Notes under the pieces: model-generated
Seen by the model: the letters and a program-made list of their open reading frames with translations, nothing else
What the model was told of the DNA's origin: nothing
Databases searched by the model: none
Shown: in pieces, positions 57,490-64,000 of the stretch
Layout: every line of letters begins with the position of its first letter
Position numbering within the stretch: the first letter of the stretch is position 1
DNA from: Taxillus chinensis
Lineage: Eukaryota > Streptophyta > Magnoliopsida > Santalales > Loranthaceae
DNA length: 64,000 nt
NCBI GenBank assembly: GCA_023512835.1
Contig: CM042090.1
Coordinates: forward strand, 55,601,865 to 55,665,864
Direction of reading: 5' to 3'
Made by a program: the position numbers and the translations under genes

Positions 57490-59867
57490 GATCCACTTGC
57501 TTTGATTGATCTTTAACTTCAAGTGATCCGGCAGTGCATTCTAGAGATGCTCTTGAAAGACAACAGTTTACACTTTTGGTGCCCAAACTTGTTTCGGGCG
57601 GTTAGAAAGAACAGCAGTAATGTCAACAGTTCCGGTTTTGACTTTGCTAGGACTTTTAGCTCTCCAAGTTGACTTTAACTTGTTCGTTTCAGCTGCTTCT
57701 TTTATTTGGGTTATCTTGGGAGAGACACTCCTTTGAGGTTTAGATTTTGTTTTGCTCGAAGAACCCTTTTTATTGAACTGATCTTTATTGGTATGAATTT
57801 AATTACAAAGCCAGTTATCAGATAAACTCCAACATTCATAGTGATAATGACCTATTTCCCTACAGATGGAACAGACACTATAATGCGGAGTACAAACAGG
57901 GGATACAGGTCTCTTAGATTTTACAGACTTTCTACTCTGTTCCCTGTGGCCTAATCCATTGCGTTTGGGTGACGCACTCTTGGCCCTAGATGCGTCAGCC
58001 TTTGCCTTTTCTTTCTTTTTAGGTGCTACAGTTTTGGCTTTAACTGCAGCAGCCTTCCCTTCATCATTATTTATGGGTGCTACTGCTTCGGGAAGTGCAG
58101 TAACAGCCTCGACTCCACAGTCATAAACTATGGTGCCACCTGAAATGAAACCATCCAACGGTTTAGACGTACTAACAGGATATAAGTTGGTTAGTTTTGG
58201 AGTGAAACCCGGAGGACACTCAGTAGCTTGAGCATTGGAGGTTGATGATTAGGAGCCTAGGCCAGGTTTGACTCGAATATTATCCGGATCAGTCCTAAAT
58301 GAAGAGGCTATTTCCCCGGATTTAAGCCACTTACGATTATTTCCTTTTCCGGTTCAAGTTCATTTTTGAGTCTTTTTATAATAACTTTTAGGCCTGAGAG
58401 ATTGGTATTTAGCAGATGATTTTCAGCCCTTAGATCGTGATACCAAGCTTCTTTTCCTCTAAAGTCAGCTATGTCTTTTTCAAGTCTAGTAATAGTAAAT
58501 TCAAGATGTTTATTCTGACTTTCCATATCTTTGTACATTTGAGTAATTATTAGTCTCTCATTCTTTTCATCATCACGTTCAGTAATAAGAGATTCTATTT
58601 TATTCATGAGCTCAGAGATAGAAGGTACCTCAGTATTTGCCATGAGGCAGACGTTCAGCTTAGGAGTTGGCTCATCATTCGAGGATTCCTCCTCTTCTTC
58701 TGAGCCACTGATGTACTTTGTGACGAACGCCTTCCTTTTGTTCTTGCTGTTGTCTGAGGTGGTGCGTTGAGGAGTAACCTTGTCACTTTTCTCTGCCATC
58801 TTAGATTTGGATCTGCATTCCTTGGCCCAGTGACCGGGTTTCCCACAATTAAAGCATTCTTGGGAGCTCGACTCCGATCGCTCCTTCCTTCTGGATGATG
58901 AGGGGCCTCTTCTAAATCCTTTTCTACTTTTCCGAAGGAATCGTTCAAAGGATTTGACAAGAAGAGCTATTTCCTCTTCTGCGTCTGAGTCAGAATTCTC
59001 TGACTCATCCGTATCATCCTCTTGATGATTACTGGAGCATTCCGTAGCTTTGAGGGCTACCCCTTTTTCTTTCTGAGCTATTTTCTCATCACGGTCAGTG
59101 TATCGGAATTTGACCTCATGAGTCCGAAGCTCTCCGTATATTTCTTCAAGGGCAGTAAACGGCTAGTTTTTGTCAGCTTGCATCTGGAGCTGCTTGAAAT
59201 AGTAGCGATCCAGCAGGGATCAAAAGAACTTGTCACTGATTTGAGACTGAGTGTAGTTTTCATTGACAGTTTTTAGCTCTAAAATGAGCTTGCCGAATCA
59301 CCGATAGATGCTCTCAAGGGATTCGCCAGGTTTGTGATTGAAACTCTCAAAGTTCTGTCTGAGAGCACATATCACGTTTTGCATCTGGGACTGACTCCCC
59401 TCTTAGAGGATTGTCAGTTTATCCCAGACAGCTTTTGCTGTCGTGCAGCCCTGGACGTCCGTGAAAGCCTCGGAATCCAAAGGCAATGTAACGTAAGCCA
59501 GAGCCTTTTCGCTAGCACACTGCCAGGCTCTTTCATCGTTGGTAAGTTCGGCATCCATCTTTGGCCTTCTAACTCCATGTTCTCCGATAGTCATCGGAAT
59601 TGGAATCTCCTGATGAAGACAGGGCCACATGAGATGATCATGGCATACCATAAACATCTTCATGCGAGCTTTCCACTGGGAGAAAAGCTCTGGTGTGAAT
59701 TTGGGCGGTTTTGTCAGAGTAAAACCAGAACTCCGTGGTTGAGGAGTGGCAGCAGTAGCAGGTTGAGGTGGGTCGATGTTTTCACTGCTGCTTCGATTCA
59801 GGATGAGCTCTTGTGCACCTTCGGAGTTAAGGCGAGTGTTGAATAGCATACTGCTTTCTCCGGCCAT
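57490..59867 (-). pseudogene. Sire-1 gag with two zinc knuckles and coiled coil
   Basis: ATG at 59867 (MAGESSMLFN). The N-terminal copia gag part (59403-59867) is followed by a frameshifted middle. A zinc knuckle (CFNCGKPGHWAKEC) is near 58810-58855, an acidic patch (GSEEEEESSNDEP) and coiled coil lie at 58308-58799, and a second, intact knuckle (CSICREIGHYHYEC) is near 57835-57880. The coiled coil between two knuckles supports a Sirevirus origin. Frameshifts near 59400, 58310 and 58160 make it non-functional. It leads into the deletion junction at 57481. Confidence 0.84.
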
Positions 59868-59914
59868 TGCTGAGAGTGAAAGAGTGGGATCTCTACTTAG
59901 AACAAATAGAACTT

Positions 59915-59926
59915 GCTGTGATACCA
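59915..59926 (-). other. Primer-binding site of Sire-1, one mismatch
   Basis: On the - strand TGGTATCACAGC, against TGGTATCAGAGC in Sire-2. Mutation after insertion is the simplest reading. Confidence 0.85.
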
Positions 59927-59928
59927 CT

Positions 59929-61264
59929 TGATGGTCCCTTGAAGCCTAGAGGGGGGTGAATAGACTCTTATCGAAACTCTTTTAGTCTCTTATGACACAA
60001 CACTTATCTAGTTAAGTGATAGAATCACTGCAAAAGATAACCAGATAGTGGAAGTATTTTGTTTTATTATGAAAAGATAAATACAACAAAATAGAAGCAA
60101 GACTCTTTTACACTCTGTTTACAAAAGGATTCACACACTAGCCTATATTATCTCTTTGAACTCTTGTGCATACACAGGGTTGATTCAGGCTCGCTCGCTC
60201 GCACACTTTTTCAAATCTACAAGTATGAACATTTATATAAACATTCCTAAGAGACAACCTTGGAACTTGTAGTTCCGGAATGCTTTCAGCACTAACTATT
60301 ACTTGGTAATCTCTCTGCCTTGACTGCTGTGGTTTGTGGAGATCAAGATCTTGGGTTTGAAGAGTATAAGTGCCTTTGTGAGTTCCCAAGTATAATTAAA
60401 GTTGTGTCCACATATCCGGGTGATCCACATGTAAGATTCTTCAGGTTCTCAACGAGTTTGTCTTACATCGGGACACCACGAGCTGATAACTTTAAATGCG
60501 GTAAGTTGAAGTAGCATCTTCTTGGTCCAGTGTTATTTTCCTTACTCCGTTGCTAATGAAGCTCGGAACCTTACTCCGTGTCAGTGGTTGCTTACTCCGT
60601 ATCAATTTGGTATTGGAATCCTTATTCCATGTCAGCGCTTCCTTACTCCGTATGTAAGTTCCTTACTCCGTGCGAGTCTAAAGGATCGGATGGCTTACTC
60701 CGTACTAGCACATCCTTACTCCGCATGAGTGAGTGGTCCAGATTCCTTACTCCGCATTTGGTTTCCTTACTCCGTGCGAATAAAGACTCGGGTCCTTATT
60801 CCGCATCAGTACTTCCTTACTCCGTATGTATGGAAGACTCAGATGCCTTACTCCGTGTCTTATTTACTTTAGTTCACTTGAGTGGAAGACTTAACTTTTT
60901 AGCTCCGTGTCGACTCTTTTACTTCGTGCGACCTTATAGACCAAGATTCTTACTCCGCATCAGTTTGACTTAGTCCGTTTGAGATATTAAGAACACATTT
61001 CGTAATCCGTAGCTTTTAAGTTCTTAGTCCGCATGAATGTTCCTTATTCCGTATGTATTGGTGACTTGGTTATTTACCAAGTCTTTGATGACACTCACTC
61101 TTGTCCGGATCAGGGTTATGTATCCTGTCCTTAGCTTTGCTCTCACGAGTGTATCTCCGGATTAATAACATATCTTCTGCAATGATCAAAGAAACACAAA
61201 TGATCTCAAATCAAATTACATAGGGCTTTATCAGCATTATCCAAATTCTGGGCTTGATCCAACA
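59929..61264 (-). repeat. 5' LTR of Sire-1
   Basis: Partner of 18455-19810, 1336 bp, with the CTTACTCCG array at about 60538-60960. Followed by the duplicated GAAGG. Confidence 0.93.
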
Positions 61265-61269
61265 GAAGG
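61265..61269. repeat. Target-site duplication of Sire-1, right copy (GAAGG)
   Basis: Matches 18450-18454 exactly. Confidence 0.95.
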
Positions 61270-61703
61270 CTTGTCACTTACCTGTGGAATTAGAGCACAA
61301 GGCTCACTGGGCCTTGAGGAAGTTAAATTTTGATCCACAAGAGGCCAAAGAGCTTAGGATGACTAAATTAATTGAATTAGACGAGTTTAGGATGGATCCC
61401 TATGAAAGTGCCAAAATTTATAAAGAAAGAACCAAGAAATGGCATGATAGAAAATTAACCAATGAACCTTTAACCTTGGGGCAGAAAGTTCTCTTATTTA
61501 ACACAAGGTTAAGGCTATTTCCTGGAAAATTAAGGTCCAAGTGGATGGGACCTTTTGTGATAGTTGATAAGAAGCCGTATGGGAGCTTTGAGCTCCAAGC
61601 TGTAGATGGCAAGAAATTTTGGGTGAATGGCAACAGACTGAAACCATACTTTGATTCAATTCAGAGGGAGATTGTTGATTCCCTCTCTTTCACCACCTCA
61701 TGA
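61265..61703 (+). pseudogene. Athila-type integrase, C-terminal part
   Basis: Continues the integrase cut at 18454. It encodes ACHLPVELEHKAHWALRKL and ELDEFRMDPYESAKIYKERT, then the GPY/F-like C-terminal module (FPGKLRSKWMGPFVIVDKKPYGSFEL), ending at TGA 61701-61703. The HLPVELEHKA signature is typical of Athila. No internal stop is present in this part, so the integrase gene was broken mainly by the Sire-1 insertion and by loss of the upstream pol. Confidence 0.88.
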
Positions 61704-62532
61704 TCTTAATTGAAAGTCTAGCTACAGACTTTAAATAAAGCGCTGGTTGGGAGGCAACCTAATGTTTTATTTTATTTATTTTTATTCAACAATTTTGTTT
61801 GCAAGATAACTTTGGTGCAGTAGATTTTGTTTCTTTCTTGACTAACCATTTGCAGGATGAGCCAAAATTATTGGGCCTTGGACTTCTGAATTTATTTTAA
61901 GGTACAAGTCCTAGAGCAAAGAACAAGTGAAGCCCACAAGTACTTGAATTTAAGCTCAACGAATTGGCGTACAAGCATAGAGGTTGATCAATACTATAAA
62001 AGAAACTCAAAGGAAAAGTTTGGGATAATTTGGGCCTGCATGCCATATTGCACGCCAAATGACCAAATGGCGTACACCTCTTTTGCTTCTACAACTTCCT
62101 GGGCCAGTAGAGAAACATCACATGAAGCACTTTACTTCTTGCACGCCAATTGCTAGCTGTCATCTGAAGGGATAAAAAGGAAAAATACCGATTTTGGACC
62201 TCCTAGAAGCTTCAATGATATCACGTACAGAAGCGACTATTGCTTTACAGCTCATTCGGGACCCACCACCAAAATTTGGGATGATTCTGACCTGAACGCC
62301 AATTCACCCATATGACGTGCAAGGGTTAAAATGGTCCAAACGCCCTAAAAATTGGAGGACATGCTTATGATCCAAATTGGGACACTTCTTCTTCTGCATG
62401 CTATAAATAATGAGGCCGGGAGCTAGGTTATTCACACCAAAAACTCATTTCTAGATTTGAAATTTGTGAAGCTCTGGTTCTTGTTGCTCTAGCCAAATTT
62501 TATCCTTCTTCTCTCTAAATTCCTGAAGCAAG
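61704..62532 (+). other. Athila spacer between integrase and third ORF
   Basis: Non-coding. GGGAGGCAACCTA near 61750 is a familiar Athila sequence after integrase. Between 61962 and 62324 several GCACGCCAATT or GGCGTAC-like motifs occur in both orientations, resembling motifs in the Tekay LTRs. A pyrimidine-rich stretch ending in AG precedes the ATG at 62533, as would suit a splice acceptor. Confidence 0.6.
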
Positions 62533-64000
62533 ATGGTGTGCACAAGGAGATCAGGCAAGGAAGAAGTTCATTCATCTAGTTCTTCCAGCAGTGAGGATGG
62601 GGAGATGTTCCTAGGGCATGCTCTGGATCTAAGTGCCTTGGAGGAATCAGACCTGGGATGGTCAAGTGAGGTGGCCTTAAAGCTTCAAAATCTTGGGTTA
62701 GTGAGGTTAGTTTCAGCCAGATGTGCCGTTTATTATCCTGCTTTGCATGAGTTTTATCATTCCATTTACTTAAATGAGGAGGAGGATGCGATTCTAGGGC
62801 AGGTGCAGGGGGTGTATATTCGTATCACACCTGAGACAATTAGGAAGACCTTTAACCTTCCTGTACCTACTAATCACTTCCCTCACCTGACCTTAGGGGA
62901 GTATGGTACTGCCTTAAATTATGCCAAACGTTCTGAGAGGAGGAGGCAGGTTACTAAAAATGGCTTTGTGGGAAAATTTAGATGTTTAGCTCATCTGGTA
63001 GGAAAGTGCTTGCTGTTGCAAACTAGTGGAAAGGATGGTGTGCCTATGACCCATCTTGCATTCATGTATAGCATTGACCATATGTTTGATGTGGACTGGC
63101 TGCTGCTATTTTCAGTTGGTGGAAGAAAAACTTGACAAAGAGGGTATATGGCCGAATGTTATGTGTTATTTTTCAGAGCCAGCATGCTCAGCATTTTGCC
63201 CATTTAGACAGCACCCCATTCCCCTCTCAATGGATTTTGAAAGTACTGGAACCAGAAGGAGGCTTAGGGGTAAGTTCTAGAGGCAATTGGGGAAATCTTC
63301 CCCGGGCTGAACCACAGTCTTCACGACATAGTGTTCATATGGAGCGGCCTACCGAGTTTGCTGCGTGAGACAACTCCACTCCATTGGATGAAAGGAAACA
63401 AACCCTATTCAGGCTTACTACCATGTATATGCAGTATAATGTGCACAAGGAAGATGTGTTTAACTTCTTTCAAGGTATCAGTGGCCAGGTGGTAAGTGAG
63501 GGAGAAGTTATCAATTGGGCATTTACAAATGGACATATCCAGAGTGCTCAGTTTGAAGAGTTAATGGTACTTGTCTCTCAAGACCAGCACGCTACTTCTA
63601 GACCGTCAGCCAGAGCATGGGAAGCCCCTGAAGCTCCTGCTACTACATCTACTGAAGCGTGGAGAAAAGAAACACAAGAGCTCAGGGAGGCAAATGCTAG
63701 AACCCAACGCGAATTTAAAGCATTAAGGAACAATAACAAGGAAGTCAAGGGCCTCCAAGGAAGAATTTGGAAGGCCTTGAGCAAGAAGAAAGCATCCAAA
63801 CACTCTCCCATAGTGGAGATATCTGAAGAAGACTTACCTTCAGTTCATGAAGACTCTTCCAATGCCCAGGAAGACCCACCACAACCAGAAACTTCAGCAG
63901 GGCAAGCTTATTATCCAGAGGAGGCAGATCCAGAAGCAGGGCATTCAACTTTTCAGCCCTTTATGGATCCTACTTATTCTCAGGCTATTGTGCCTATGGT
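62533..64000 (+). pseudogene. Athila third (env-like position) ORF, runs off the window
   Basis: ATG at 62533 (MVCTRRSGKEEV). A Ser/acidic N-terminus is followed by a globular domain (GVYIRITPETIRKTFNLP; FRCLAHLVGKCLL; HLAFMYSIDHMFDVDW). This resembles the putative plant transposon protein domain of Athila third ORFs. One-base frameshift near 63115; the frame then continues with a TGA at 63366-63368 where an Arg codon fits. The distal part is a charged coiled coil (ETQELREANARTQREFKAL, about 63660-63740) and an acidic Pro/Gln-rich tail. Function unknown; sometimes called env-like for its position only. No membrane segment is visible before the window ends. Confidence 0.75.

Larger units (their letters stand above)
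18455..61264 (-). mobile_element. Sire-1: Ty1/copia Sirevirus-type element with third ORF, split by Tekay-2
   Basis: LTRs 18455-19810 (3') and 59929-61264 (5') flank, on the - strand, gag (59867 to about 57790), a truncated pol (about 57480-55079), a spacer with repeated polypurine motifs, and a long third ORF (53358-52030 plus 21338-19954). Without Tekay-2 the element is about 12.1 kb. A perfect GAAGG duplication shows insertion into the Athila integrase. RT wording ([10 protein letters not shown]...[15 protein letters not shown]) and two gag zinc knuckles with coiled coil point to the Sirevirus group. Protease and most of integrase are deleted, so it was non-autonomous after that loss. Confidence 0.93.

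Noticed and set aside
61944..62156. 70-codon frame in the Athila spacer
   Set aside because: No start context or similarity; lies in the non-coding spacer between integrase and third ORF.

Overview
The window is a block of nested LTR retrotransposons from a flowering-plant genome. I see no host gene, rRNA or tRNA gene. The plant assignment rests on the element families: Ty3/gypsy elements of the Tekay (chromovirus), Athila and probably Tat/Ogre lineages, Ty1/copia elements of Sirevirus type, and a PIF/Harbinger-like MITE. The species cannot be read from the sequence.

Layout. Left block (1-13810): the 3' half of a coding-poor, LARD-like gypsy element on the + strand (LARD-1, 3' LTR 11836-13810), split by a complete Tekay-type element on the - strand (Tekay-1, 2415-11605, target duplication TTTTA). 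Next (13811 to about 17790) comes non-coding sequence with a 38-bp minisatellite and a Tat/Ogre-like LTR end. Then an Athila-type integrase (about 17788-18454) is split by a copia/Sirevirus element on the - strand (Sire-1, 18455-61264, duplication GAAGG). Integrase coding resumes at 61265-61703, followed by the Athila third ORF (62533 to the window end).

Sire-1 is itself split inside its third ORF by Tekay-2 (+ strand, 21339-52029, duplication TTGAC). The Tekay-2 gag carries two further insertions: Sire-2 (- strand, 24215-36658, duplication CAGAG/CAGAC) and LARD-2 (- strand, 36799-45854, duplication GGGTC). At each coding junction checked the frame continues if one copy of the duplication is kept, so the nesting order (Athila, Sire-1, Tekay-2, then Sire-2 and LARD-2) is well supported.

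Most notable: both Sirevirus copies carry, downstream of pol on the sense strand, a long third ORF of roughly 900 codons. Its N-terminal domain resembles the plant transposon-associated domain also found in the Athila third ORF of this window. A Pro/Ala/Ser-rich linker and a helical segment follow. The C-terminus is a Ulp1-type (C48) cysteine-protease subdomain with His, Asp, Gln and Cys in the expected order. LARD-2 is also odd: its 5' boundary is internal element sequence, not an LTR, yet it abuts a perfect target duplication. All coding regions are broken, largely by C-to-T type nonsense changes and small indels.
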